Shown: positions 26,668 through 34,835 of the stretch, in pieces | Layout: each line of letters opens with the position of its first letter | Position numbering within the stretch: position 1 is the stretch's first letter | Assembly (NCBI GenBank): GCA_016215625.1 | Contig: JACRIW010000008.1 | Location: forward strand, 1-40,899 | Length of the DNA: 40,899 bases | Direction: 5' to 3' | Source: Candidatus Eiseniibacteriota bacterium | GTDB taxonomy: Bacteria; Eisenbacteria; RBG-16-71-46 | Translations under genes and position numbers: made by a program | The notes under the pieces: model-generated | The model's input: the letters and a program-made list of their open reading frames with translations, nothing else | Databases searched by the model: none | Told to the model about the DNA's origin: nothing

Positions 26668-26699
26668 GACGTTGTCCTCCCGATCCCCGCGAACACCCC

Positions 26700-27476
26700 C
26701 TACCGCAGCTTCCTCCGCACCTCCGCCGCGCGGCGCTCGCTCGCCTCGACGCGCGTGCCGTCCTTGAGCCGCAGCACGAGCACGCCGTCCTCGGCGCCGT
26801 AGCTCTCGATCGCCGCGAGGTTCACGAGCGCGCCGCGGTGCACGCGCACGAACATGCCGTCGGGCAGGCGCGACTCGAGCTCCTGCAGCGTGTAGTCCAC
26901 GAGGAACTCCTTGCCTTCGCTGCGCGCCAGCACGAGCCGGTCGCGCGAGAACACGAGCGGCACCTCGGCGAGATCGAGCAGCTTCACCTCGCGGCGGTGG
27001 CGCACCGGCAGGCGGTGCAGCGGCTGCGCGTGCTGCTGCAGCGCTTCGTTCGCGAGCGCCTCGCGCACCGCGCCGGCGTTGCCCGAACGCTTCGCGCCCG
27101 CGGCCGCCTCGGTGCGCACGCGCTTCACGGTCTCGCCCAGCCGCTCGCGCCGGATCGGCTTCAGCACGTAGTCGAGCGCCGCGAGCTCGAACGCTTCGAC
27201 CGCATGCTGGTCGTACGCCGTCACGAACACCACGATCGGCGCGTCGTCGCCCTTCAGGTGGCGCGCGACCTCGAGGCCCGACAGGTCCGGCATGTGGATG
27301 TCGAGGAACACGGCGTCCGGCTTGTGGCGCGCGATCAGCGCGAGCGCCTCGCCGCCACCCTTGGCGACGCCGGCGACCTCGACGTCCTCGTGCTCGCCGA
27401 GCAGCTTCTCCAGGAACTGACGCGCGCGCGGCTCGTCGTCCGCGATCACCACCCGCAACCGGTCCTGCTGGCTCAT
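26700..27476 (-). CDS. LytTR-family response regulator
   Basis: The 258-residue product has a receiver domain (residues 8-125) with acidic Asp13-Asp14, phosphoacceptor Asp59 in VFLDIHMPDLSG, Thr86 in VFVTA and Lys106 in YVLKPI. A linker follows, then a LytTR DNA-binding domain at about 158-258, with VKLLDLAEVPLVFSRDRLVL, the LQELESRLPDGMFVRVHRG segment and LKDGTRVEASERRA. It should be phosphorylated by the LytS-type kinase upstream and bind direct-repeat promoters. Its ATG overlaps the kinase stop (ATGA), so the two are made together. Targets unknown; the next gene, encoding the unrecognised membrane protein, is one candidate. Confidence 0.95.
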   Translation of the reverse strand: MSQQDRLRVVIADDEPRARQFLEKLLGEHEDVEVAGVAKGGGEALALIARHKPDAVFLDIHMPDLSGLEVARHLKGDDAPIVVFVTAYDQHAVEAFELAALDYVLKPIRRERLGETVKRVRTEAAAGAKRSGNAGAVREALANEALQQHAQPLHRLPVRHRREVKLLDLAEVPLVFSRDRLVLARSEGKEFLVDYTLQELESRLPDGMFVRVHRGALVNLAAIESYGAEDGVLVLRLKDGTRVEASERRAAEVRRKLR

Positions 27477-29644
27477 CGAATGCCTCCTGTCGAAACGGGC
27501 CAACGCATGCGCACGACGAATCCCTCGCGGCCCGCGCCGTCGCCGCCCCGGGCGGCCCGGGCGGCCCGGCCGGACTCCAGCACGGCGTCCGGCCCCGCGA
27601 ATCTCCGCACGCGCTGCTCCAGGTTGTCCAATCCCACGCTCAGCCCCGGCGCGTTCGTGCCGTTCGGGCTGCCGTCGTCGGCGAACTCGAGTTCGAGCCA
27701 GCCCTGCTCGCAGCGCGCACGCAGCCTCATCGTGAGCGCGGACGCTTCGGGCGCGAGTCCGTGCTTGAGCGAGTTCTCCACGAGCGGCTGCAGCAGCAGC
27801 GGCGGCACCGTGGACGAGAGCAGCGACGGGTCGCCCTCGTACGAGAACTCGAGCTTCTGTTCGTAGCGCTCGCGCGCCACGCCGAGGTAGTCCTCGACGA
27901 ACGCGATCTCGTCGCTCAGCAGCGCGGCCGGACGCTTCCCGGCTTCGACGGTGTAGCGCAGCATGTCGGCGAGCCGCTCCGTGAAGCGCTGCGCCGCACC
28001 GGCGTCGGTCTCGATGAGGTAGGCGAGCGCGTTGAGCGCGTTGAAGAGGAAGTGCGGCTGCACCTGCGCCTGCAGCGCGCGCAGCTCCGCGCGCGTCGCG
28101 GCCTCGCGAAGCTCGACGGCGCTGCGCTCGGCGGCCGCGCGCTCCTCGGCGAGCCGCAGGTTCTCCATGCGAATGCCGGCCTGTCGCAGCAGGCCGCCCA
28201 CGGCCGCGCGATCACCGTCGGCGAGCACTTCGTCCGCCGCGATCTCGGGAGAGGCGTCCGCCGCCCACGTCACCGCGAGCGGGCGGCGCAGCCCCTGCTG
28301 CAGCCCGCGCTCGACCGCCGCGCGCACCTCCGTCTCGTCGAACGCGCCGAGCAGGTCGCGCCCGGCCTGGTCGAGCGCGCGCTGCAATGCGACGGGATCG
28401 CGCCCGTACACGCGGTCGATGGCCAGCTGCACGCGCTCGCGCAGCGGCGCGAACGCGAACGCGAGCACGAGCGCCGCGACCACGTTGAAAACGAGCGCCT
28501 GCTCGCCGGTGATCGAGGCGAACGTGCGCTGGCCGCCGAGCACGACGGCGAGATAGATGGTCGCGAGCACGCCCGAGAGCAGCGCGTAGGGCAGGCCGTT
28601 CACGATGAGCCGCCGCGGATCGAACAGCGGATCGCCGGCGATGAGGTAGGCGAACACGAACGGCGCGCTCAGCATGGCGATCGCGATGCCCGTGATGAGG
28701 AAGCGCGCGGTCGCGTCCGGCAGCAGCGGCATGAAGCGCGGGTTCGAAGCGACGAGCGTGAGCGTGGCGCTCGTGAGCAGCGAGAACGACGCGAACACCG
28801 CGAGCGCGCGCTGGTGCGTGGCCGGATTCCAGTCCGGGCCGCTGCGGCTGTAGCGTTCGAGCAGCGAGAAGATGCCGATCGACAGCGCGACCGCCTGGTA
28901 GGCGTTGTACACGGCGTCCGCGGGCGGGCGCCCGCCGCGCGCGTACACGGCCCACAGGATCGCGGGCGCGGCGTAAGCGGCGAGCGTGAGCCAGAACCAC
29001 ACGCTCTCGCGCCGGCGGCCGCGGCTCCAGCGCGCGCGCGGGAACACCGACATGAAGTGCACGAAGCTCGCGGGGTACAGCCACGCGAGCCACTCGTGCA
29101 GGCGCAGCGCCCAGCGCAGCGTCGGCCCCGGCACGTCCTGCGGGAACTGGTACAGGCCCCACACGACCGACAGCCCCTGCAGCGCGGCGAACCACAGGAA
29201 CACCCACGCGGTCGCGAGATCGGGGCGGCGCCACACGAGCAGGAACGCGACGATGGGCGCGGCGATGACGGCGGCGATCGGATACGCGTAGATGCGCAGC
29301 CGCTCCCACGCGGTCAGCCGCACGGGCGGAATGTCGAGCGTGCGCAGTTCGCCGCGGCGCTCGACCGTGAGCTGCAGCGCCTCGCGCGGCCAGCCCCGCG
29401 CCTTGAGCGAATCGCGGAACGCCGGGTCGGCGAACTCCTGCCCGTCGAGCGCGACGAGCATGTCGCCGGCCTCGAGCCGCCCCATCGCGGGCGGGCCGAT
29501 CACGCGCTCGACCACCCCCGACGAGATCGACGCACCCAGACGCTGGTAGGGCGTGTGGGTCAGGAAGCGCGGCAGTGCGATCGCGACGGCGAGGAGCACG
29601 GCCGCGATGGCGAGCAACCGCCTGCGTGGAACGACGGGGTTCAC
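27473..29644 (-). CDS. LytS/YehU-type sensor histidine kinase with PDZ domain
   Basis: The 723-residue product starts at a GTG whose first residues lead directly into a membrane helix (LLAIAAVLLAVAIALPRFL). A PDZ-like domain follows at about 33-110 (GVVERVIGPPAMGRLEAGDMLVALDG, LTVERRGELRTL), presumably outside the cytoplasm. About eight further helices occupy 110-440. A GAF-like or helical linker leads to the His_kinase domain with phosphoacceptor His531 in QVQPHFLFNALNAL, and HATPase N box ENSLKHGL near 620-627, then DDGSPNG. Three 9-base repeats near the C-terminus encode an Ala/Arg-rich insert. PDZ domains usually sense or dock C-terminal peptides, so a protein-folding or proteolysis cue is possible. 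Kinase and regulator are coupled. Confidence 0.93.
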   Translation of the reverse strand: MNPVVPRRRLLAIAAVLLAVAIALPRFLTHTPYQRLGASISSGVVERVIGPPAMGRLEAGDMLVALDGQEFADPAFRDSLKARGWPREALQLTVERRGELRTLDIPPVRLTAWERLRIYAYPIAAVIAAPIVAFLLVWRRPDLATAWVFLWFAALQGLSVVWGLYQFPQDVPGPTLRWALRLHEWLAWLYPASFVHFMSVFPRARWSRGRRRESVWFWLTLAAYAAPAILWAVYARGGRPPADAVYNAYQAVALSIGIFSLLERYSRSGPDWNPATHQRALAVFASFSLLTSATLTLVASNPRFMPLLPDATARFLITGIAIAMLSAPFVFAYLIAGDPLFDPRRLIVNGLPYALLSGVLATIYLAVVLGGQRTFASITGEQALVFNVVAALVLAFAFAPLRERVQLAIDRVYGRDPVALQRALDQAGRDLLGAFDETEVRAAVERGLQQGLRRPLAVTWAADASPEIAADEVLADGDRAAVGGLLRQAGIRMENLRLAEERAAAERSAVELREAATRAELRALQAQVQPHFLFNALNALAYLIETDAGAAQRFTERLADMLRYTVEAGKRPAALLSDEIAFVEDYLGVARERYEQKLEFSYEGDPSLLSSTVPPLLLQPLVENSLKHGLAPEASALTMRLRARCEQGWLELEFADDGSPNGTNAPGLSVGLDNLEQRVRRFAGPDAVLESGRAARAARGGDGAGREGFVVRMRWPVSTGGIR

Positions 29645-30039
29645 GTGGTGGACTTTCGCACAGGGTCGAACGGCGGGACACGGCGGGACGCGGCGGGCAC
29701 GGAGCGCGCGGAGCGCGTCCGCCGGGCCGGACCGAGGGGGCTCCGGAGGGGACCAGCATGCCGCGCGGCGAGGCGCCGCGGCAGGGCCGCCGCGACGAAC
29801 GCGGGCCGCGCTCGGCCCAGCGTTGTCCACGAAGCGAAAAGGCCTGTGCCCATGCGGGAATAGCGCGTCCGGAGGGGGCATATTCGCGTGCAGGCCGTGC
29901 GACTCCGTGGCTATACTGCGCGCCGCTCCGCATCTTCTGCGACGCCGGTGGTCACGCGCCCTGGGGCGCGCGCACGAACGTCGCTTCATCACGCGGTCCG
30001 GATTGCCTCCCGGCGCCGCGCATTCTCGGAGGTTCCGTC
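29645..30039. other. 395-base divergent intergenic region
   Basis: This gap separates the kinase from the SurA-like gene. It holds three imperfect CGGCGGGAC-type units near 29670-29700, a TATACT -10 candidate (29912-29917), a short GC hairpin (29955-29970, loop of only two to four bases) and the GGAGG ribosome site of the next gene. No convincing coding frame, tRNA or structured RNA is seen. Confidence 0.6.
29912..29917 (+). promoter_or_regulatory. Candidate -10 element for the SurA-like gene
   Basis: TATACT matches the -10 consensus in five of six bases and is the strongest such match in the window. No good -35 lies 16-18 bases upstream. Transcription from here would give about 120 bases of leader. 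Confidence 0.4.
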
Positions 30040-31476
30040 TTGAAGTTCGTCCGTCGCGCCGCCGCGCTCGCGGTGCTGCTCGCCTGCGTCACCCTCGCCG
30101 CCCATGCCGCCGCCCCCGCGAAGCCGGCCGGCCGTCCCGCCGCCAACCCGCCGGCCACGCAGGCCCCGGCGCGCCCCGCGGCTCCGGTTCCCGCCGCGGC
30201 CGAGGGCGACGCGCTCGACGCGATCGCCGCGATGGTGAACGACGAAGCGATCCTCGCGTCGGACGTCGAGGAGCAGGTCTACATGTTCGTGCAGCGCGCC
30301 GGCGCGCAGCCGTCGCGGCAGGAAGTGGACTCGCTGCGCCGCCGCGTGCTCGACGCGATGATCGACGACCGCCTCGTGCAGGCCGAGGCCAAGCGTCAGG
30401 GCATCGCGGCGACGGACCAGGAGCTGAACCGCCAGCTCGACGCCGCCATCGCCGACCAGAAGGAGCGCCTCGGCGGAGAGGCCGCGTTCCAGGAGGCGCT
30501 CAAGCGCGAGAACCTCACCGAGGCACAGCTGCGCGAGCGCTTCCGCGGCGACCTCGCCAAGCAGATCGCGATGGAGAAGCTTCGCCAGAAGCTCTTCCCG
30601 CGCAAGCCCGTGACGCTGCCCGAGGCCGAGGCCTACTTCACCGCGCACAAGGACAAGTTCCCGCGCGTGCCCGCCGAGGTTCGCCTGTCCGTCATTCAGA
30701 TTCCGCCGCAGCCCGAATCCACCGCGGTCGCCGCGGGCCTCGCGAAGGCGCAGGCCGTGCGCAAGCGCCTCGCGGGTGGTGAGCGCTTCGCCAAGGTGGC
30801 CGCCGAAGTGTCCGAGGATCCGGGCTCCGCGCAGTCGGGCGGCGACCTCGGGTTCTTCGGCCGCGGCCGCATGGAGCCCGCGATCGAGAACGTCGCGTTC
30901 GCGCTCAAGAACAACGAACTGAGCCAGCCGATCCGCTCGCCGTACGGCTGGCACGTGCTGCAGACGCTCGAGCGCGACACGCTCAAGACCGTCGCGCGCC
31001 GCGACTCGCTCGACGCCGACGGCAAGCCGGTCGTCGAGGTGCACGCGCGCCACATCCTCATCCGCGTCACGCCGACCAAGGCCGACGCCGAGCGCGCGCA
31101 CGAACTGGCGATGCGCGTGCGCGAAGAAGCCGCGAAGGGCACGAACTTCGGCGTGCTCGTGCGCCGCTACAGCAAGTACGACGGCCCCACGGGCGAGGAC
31201 GGTGACGTGAACTTCATGCCGCTGCCGAGCCTGCCGCCGAACATCCGGGCCGGCGTGGACTCGCTCGAGATCGGCCAGATCTCGGACGTGCTCCCGAACC
31301 AGTCGGGCTTCAACATCTTCAAGGTCACCGACCGCAAGCCGGAACGCGACTACACGATCGAGGAGATCCGCGAGGACCTGCCCGAAGCCGTCGCACAGGC
31401 GCAGGCCTCCGAGAAGTACGAGGCGTTCGTGAAGACGCTCCGCGCGAAAGCGCAGATCGAGTATCGGACCTACTAG
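30040..31476 (+). CDS. SurA-like periplasmic foldase with two parvulin domains
   Basis: The 478-residue product starts at a TTG seven bases after GGAGG (30028-30032); this gives a proper signal peptide (KFVRRAAALAVLLACVTLAAHA), and no ATG or GTG serves as well. A Pro/Ala-rich linker precedes the SurA_N helical domain (IAAMVNDEAILASDVEEQV at about 62-80, DAMIDDRLVQAEAKRQGI). Two parvulin domains follow, at about 207-311 (SGGDLGFFGRGRMEP, PYGWHVLQTLERD) and 330-430 (VHARHILIRVTPTKADAERA, GEDGDVNFMPL). It should assist outer-membrane and secreted protein folding in the periplasm. A Cys in the signal has a poor lipobox (LLAC inside the hydrophobic run), so a soluble protein is favoured. Confidence 0.92.
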   Translation: MKFVRRAAALAVLLACVTLAAHAAAPAKPAGRPAANPPATQAPARPAAPVPAAAEGDALDAIAAMVNDEAILASDVEEQVYMFVQRAGAQPSRQEVDSLRRRVLDAMIDDRLVQAEAKRQGIAATDQELNRQLDAAIADQKERLGGEAAFQEALKRENLTEAQLRERFRGDLAKQIAMEKLRQKLFPRKPVTLPEAEAYFTAHKDKFPRVPAEVRLSVIQIPPQPESTAVAAGLAKAQAVRKRLAGGERFAKVAAEVSEDPGSAQSGGDLGFFGRGRMEPAIENVAFALKNNELSQPIRSPYGWHVLQTLERDTLKTVARRDSLDADGKPVVEVHARHILIRVTPTKADAERAHELAMRVREEAAKGTNFGVLVRRYSKYDGPTGEDGDVNFMPLPSLPPNIRAGVDSLEIGQISDVLPNQSGFNIFKVTDRKPERDYTIEEIREDLPEAVAQAQASEKYEAFVKTLRAKAQIEYRTY

Positions 31477-31521
31477 GCCGGGCTTCGCCCGGCCGTGCTC
31501 GCGGGGCCGCAAGGCCCCGCG
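31476..31521 (+). repeat. Two tandem strong hairpins between the SurA-like gene and ftsE
   Basis: Hairpin 1: GGCCGGGC (31476-31483), loop TTC, GCCCGGCC (31487-31494). Hairpin 2: a 9-bp stem (31500-31508 with 31513-31521) closed by a GCAA tetraloop of the GNRA type. Hairpin 1 begins on the last base of the stop codon. No T-run follows either stem, so this is not a classical terminator. It could protect the upstream mRNA, tune readthrough into ftsE, or be a REP-like element. Confidence 0.7.
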
Positions 31522-31560
31522 CGATTCTGGCTCCAAGGACGGGGCCGACAGGGAGGCTCG

Positions 31561-32319
31561 ATGATCCAGTTCGAGCACGTCACCAAGCGTTACGGAGAAC
31601 GCCTCGCGCTCGACGACGTGTCGTGGCGCATGAACGAGGGCGAGCGCGTGTGCCTGCTCGGCCACAGCGCGGCGGGCAAGACGACGCTGCTGCGGCTGAT
31701 CACGCACGAGACTCAGCCGACCTCGGGTACGGTCGCGATCGGCACGCTGCGCGGCGGACGGCTGTCGCGCGCGCACCGCGCGCTGCTGCGCCGGACGATC
31801 GGCGTGATCTACGAGGACTTCCGCCTCCTCGGCGACCGCAGCGTGTTCGAGAACGTCGCGCTCGCCGTGCGCATCTCCGGGCACTTCGCCGACAGCGACG
31901 TGATCCCGCGCACGCTGCGCGCGCTGGAGGAAGTCGGGCTGCACGGCAAGCAGGCCGCGCTGCCGGGCGAGCTTTCGTTCGGTGAGCGCCAACGCTGCGC
32001 GATCGCGCGCGCGATCGTGAACCGGCCGGCCATCCTGCTCGCCGACGAACCGACCGGCGCGCTCGAACCACGCAGCGCCGCGGAAGTGCTCGCGCTGCTC
32101 GGCCGCATCCAGCAGGAAGGCGCCGCCGTGCTGCTCGGCACCACGCGCCCCGAAGTCGACGACGCGTTCGGCGGCCGCCGCATCGTGCTCGAGGACGGCC
32201 GGCTGCGCGAAGGCGGCGCGCCCGAACACGCGTTCATGCCGTTGCCGGCGGCGCAGGCTTCGCAGGCGCCGCACGCGGCGCCTCCGGCGCCTCCGGCGCC
32301 CCACACGGGAGGCGCCTGA
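31561..32319 (+). CDS. ftsE: FtsE-like ABC ATPase with atypical motifs
   Basis: The 252-residue product starts at an ATG six bases after GGGAGG. It aligns with FtsE throughout (MIQFEHVTKRYGERLALDDV, DFRLLGDRSVFENVALAVRI, AILLADEPTG) and lies just before ftsX. FtsE powers FtsX to regulate septal cell-wall hydrolysis. Several usual motif positions are altered: Walker A reads GHSAAGKT (Ala37 for Gly), the Q-loop position is Glu85 (IYEDFRLL), the signature is LSFGE (138-142), the D-loop is GALEP, and the switch His is replaced (GTTRP, Arg196). Walker B Asp162-Glu163 and Lys40 remain. A 25-residue Ala/Pro-rich tail follows the fold. ATP binding is likely; hydrolysis may be slow or absent. Confidence 0.85.
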   Translation: MIQFEHVTKRYGERLALDDVSWRMNEGERVCLLGHSAAGKTTLLRLITHETQPTSGTVAIGTLRGGRLSRAHRALLRRTIGVIYEDFRLLGDRSVFENVALAVRISGHFADSDVIPRTLRALEEVGLHGKQAALPGELSFGERQRCAIARAIVNRPAILLADEPTGALEPRSAAEVLALLGRIQQEGAAVLLGTTRPEVDDAFGGRRIVLEDGRLREGGAPEHAFMPLPAAQASQAPHAAPPAPPAPHTGGA

Positions 32320-32321
32320 CC

Positions 32322-33179
32322 ATGCACCTGTTCTTCTGGCGTGAAGCGTGGCGCTCGTTCCAGGCGCATCGCGGGCTGGCGCTCACCACGGTGTTCTCGC
32401 TCGCCGCGGCGCTCGCGCTCGCGGGCGTCTTCCTGCTCGTGAGCTGGAACGCGGGCCAGGCGCTGCACTGGATCGGCGACCGGCGCGAGATGATCGTGTA
32501 CCTCAACGACGACGCGGGCGAGGCGCAGGTGCAGGCGCTGCAGGCGAAGATCGGCGAGCTGTACGGCACGAGCACGTTCGTGAGCCGTGCGCAGGCGTGG
32601 GAGGAGTTCACGACGCAGGTCGGCGATCCCGAGATCCTCAAGGCGGTCGGCACGAACCCGCTGCCCGCGTCGCTGCGCGTGCGGCTCAGGCCCGCGCTGC
32701 AGAACTTCCCCGCCATGTCCGAATGCGCGAAGCAGCTCGAGCAGTTCCCCGAGGTCGAGGCGGTGCGCTTCGGCGGCGAATGGGTGCAGCGGCTCGACGC
32801 GCTGAACGCCGGCGCCCGCCGCGCCGCGGTCGCGGTGGGCCTGATCGTCGCGCTCGCGATGGTGTTCGTGCTCCACAACACGCTGCGCCTCGCGGTGCTC
32901 GCGCGGCGCCAGCAGGTCGAGATCATGATCAAGCTCGGCGCGAGCGACGGCTTCGTCGCGACGCCGTTCGTGTTCGAGGCGCTGCTCGAGACGCTCGCGG
33001 CGGCGGCGGTCGCGCTGCTGCTCGTGTTCGGCCTCCAGCAGGCGCTCGCGCAGCGGCTCGACGGCGTGACGTTCCTGCCGCTCGAGTGGATCGCCGCGTT
33101 CGTCGGAGGCGCGCTCGTGCTCGCGTGGATCGCGTCGGCCGCGGCGCTCGGCCGCATCCTGCGCACGGTCGGGGCATGA
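32322..33179 (+). CDS. ftsX: Cell-division permease-like protein FtsX
   Basis: The 285-residue product has the FtsX layout: a membrane helix near 19-40, a roughly 120-residue extracytoplasmic domain (REMIVYLNDDAGEAQVQ to VEAVRFGGEWVQRLDAL), and three further helices near 168-187, 217-238 and 255-277. The conserved cytoplasmic loop RRQQVEIMIKLGASDGFVATPFVFEA, which contacts FtsE, is present. It does not transport but transmits ATPase-driven motion to periplasmic LytM activators. The start follows the ftsE stop by two bases and its stop overlaps the EnvC-like gene (ATGA), so all three are coupled. Confidence 0.93.
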   Translation: MHLFFWREAWRSFQAHRGLALTTVFSLAAALALAGVFLLVSWNAGQALHWIGDRREMIVYLNDDAGEAQVQALQAKIGELYGTSTFVSRAQAWEEFTTQVGDPEILKAVGTNPLPASLRVRLRPALQNFPAMSECAKQLEQFPEVEAVRFGGEWVQRLDALNAGARRAAVAVGLIVALAMVFVLHNTLRLAVLARRQQVEIMIKLGASDGFVATPFVFEALLETLAAAAVALLLVFGLQQALAQRLDGVTFLPLEWIAAFVGGALVLAWIASAAALGRILRTVGA

Positions 33180-34384
33180 GCAGGCGGTTCGCCCACCTGT
33201 TCGCGCTCGCGCTCGCGGCGGGCCTCGCGCTCGCGCCGCTCGGCGCGCCCGCCCCCGTGCGCGCGCAGGACAGCCTCGAACTCGCCAAGAAGCGCGAGCT
33301 CGAGGAGATCCGGCGCCAGGCGAACGAGAAGCGCAAGGCCGCCGCCGCGCTCAAGCCGCGCGAGACGCGCGCGCTCGGCGACCTGCGCCGCACCGAGAAG
33401 CAGCTCACGGCCTCCCGCCGCCGCCTGCTGCAGCTGCAGCAGCGCCAGAAGGCGCTCGGCGCGCAGCTCGAGGTCACGCGCGCGAACCTCGACCGCAGCA
33501 TCCGCGAGCTCGAGAACCAGCGCGACCTGCTCCGGCGCCGCCTGCGCATGATGTACGTGTTCGGTCCCGCGCGGGAACTCGAGTACCTGCTCTCGACGAG
33601 TTCGTTCGCCCAGCTCATGACGCGCTGGGACTTCCTCAACATGGTCGCCGAGCAGGACCGCGTGCTGCTCGACGGCGTGCGCATGCGCAAGGAGGAAGTC
33701 GAGGCGAACAAGGCGCAGCTCGAGGACAACATCGGTGAGGTGCAGTCCACCGCGAAGAAGACGACCAAGGAGTCGACGCAGCTCGCTTCGCTGCGCACGC
33801 AGAAGGCGAAGACGGTCGCCTCGATCCAGACGCAGCGCCAGCAGTACGAGGCCGCCGCGGCCGAACTCGAGCGCACCGCGCGCCGCATCCAGTCGCTGCT
33901 CGCGAGCCTCGAGCGCAAGCGCCGCGAGGAGAGCGACCGCGCCCGCAGCGAAGGCCGCAACCCGCAGCCCTACAGCGGCGACTTCGCGAAGGGACAGGGC
34001 CAGCTCGACTGGCCGGTGCGCGGCGAAGTCGTGGGGCGCTTCGGCATCGAGACGCACCCGCGCTTCGGCACGCAGATCCACAACGACGGCATCGACATCG
34101 CCGCGCCGATCGGCACGTCCGTGCGATCGGTCGGCAAGGGCCGCGTGGATTTCGCGAACGACGACTACGAAGGCATGGGCGGCATGATCGTGCTCAACCA
34201 CGGCGACGGTTACTTCACGCTCTACGGCCACCTCGACGCCGTGCTCGTGAGCAACGGCCAGGAAGTACAGCCCGGCGCGGTGATCGGACGCGTGGGCGAC
34301 GGCGGTTCGCTGAAGGGCCCGATCCTGCACTTCGAGGTGCGCAAGGGCTCGGCGCCGCTCAATCCCGAGAACTGGCTGCGCTGA
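33176..34384 (+). CDS. envC: EnvC-like murein hydrolase activator with degenerate LytM domain
   Basis: The 402-residue product has a signal peptide (cleavage near Ala30), a coiled coil from about 33 to 255 with the FtsX-binding hairpin (LRMMYVFGPARELEYLLSTSSF in its middle), and a C-terminal M23/LytM fold from 275. Canonical LytM enzymes use HxGxD, a middle His and HxH. Here the first motif reads NDGID (Asn303 where His is expected; a His stands one residue earlier), GHL keeps His352, and the last motif is ILHFEV (Ile383, His385), so one residue of HxH is lost. Like E. coli EnvC it is therefore probably an activator of amidases, not an enzyme. The C-terminal LNPENWLR matches EnvC ends. Confidence 0.88.
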   Translation: MSRRFAHLFALALAAGLALAPLGAPAPVRAQDSLELAKKRELEEIRRQANEKRKAAAALKPRETRALGDLRRTEKQLTASRRRLLQLQQRQKALGAQLEVTRANLDRSIRELENQRDLLRRRLRMMYVFGPARELEYLLSTSSFAQLMTRWDFLNMVAEQDRVLLDGVRMRKEEVEANKAQLEDNIGEVQSTAKKTTKESTQLASLRTQKAKTVASIQTQRQQYEAAAAELERTARRIQSLLASLERKRREESDRARSEGRNPQPYSGDFAKGQGQLDWPVRGEVVGRFGIETHPRFGTQIHNDGIDIAAPIGTSVRSVGKGRVDFANDDYEGMGGMIVLNHGDGYFTLYGHLDAVLVSNGQEVQPGAVIGRVGDGGSLKGPILHFEVRKGSAPLNPENWLR

Positions 34385-34409
34385 GCGCGGCCGCACGAAG
34401 GGAGTCCGC

Positions 34410-34808
34410 ATGAAGACGATCGGCGGCTACGCGATCGAGACCACCACGGCGCGCGCGTTCGACGACGCGGTCGCGCGCGTGACCGAACTGCTCGCCGAGC
34501 AGGGCTTCGGCATCGTCACGGAGATCGACCTGCAGGCGACGCTGCAGAAGAAGCTCGGCCTCGAGACGCGCCCGTACAAGATCCTCGGGGCGTGCAACCC
34601 GAAGTTCGCGCACCGCGCCGTCGGCGCCGTTCCGCACGTGGGCGTGTTCCTGCCGTGCAACGTGGTCGTGTGGGACGAGGGCACGCACCGGCTCGTGACC
34701 GCGATGGAGCCGACGATCATGGCGCAGGTGATCGAGCATCCCGAACTGCGCGCGATCGCCGGGGAAGTGAGCGCGCTGCTGCACGCGGCGCTCGAAAAGC
34801 TGGATTAG
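34410..34808 (+). CDS. DUF302 family protein
   Basis: The 132-residue product, after an AAGGGAG ribosome site, is a complete DUF302 domain: GYAIETTTARAFDDAVARVTELLAEQGFGIVTEID, LQKKLGLETRPYKILGACNP and VGVFLPCNVVVWDEG are all signature stretches. The family forms a small alpha/beta fold and occurs near redox or metal genes; its biochemical role is not established. The two cysteines (in GACNP and LPCNV) are family-conserved positions. It lies 25 bases after the EnvC-like gene and may share its transcript, ending at the terminator at 34836-34864. Confidence 0.92.
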   Translation: MKTIGGYAIETTTARAFDDAVARVTELLAEQGFGIVTEIDLQATLQKKLGLETRPYKILGACNPKFAHRAVGAVPHVGVFLPCNVVVWDEGTHRLVTAMEPTIMAQVIEHPELRAIAGEVSALLHAALEKLD

Positions 34809-34835
34809 GCGCGGCCGTCGCCCGTGGAAAGAGCG

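Noticed and set aside
29645..29992. N-terminal extension of the LytS-type kinase
   Set aside because: The extension is Arg/Pro-rich intergenic-type sequence; the GTG at 29644 opens directly into the first membrane helix.
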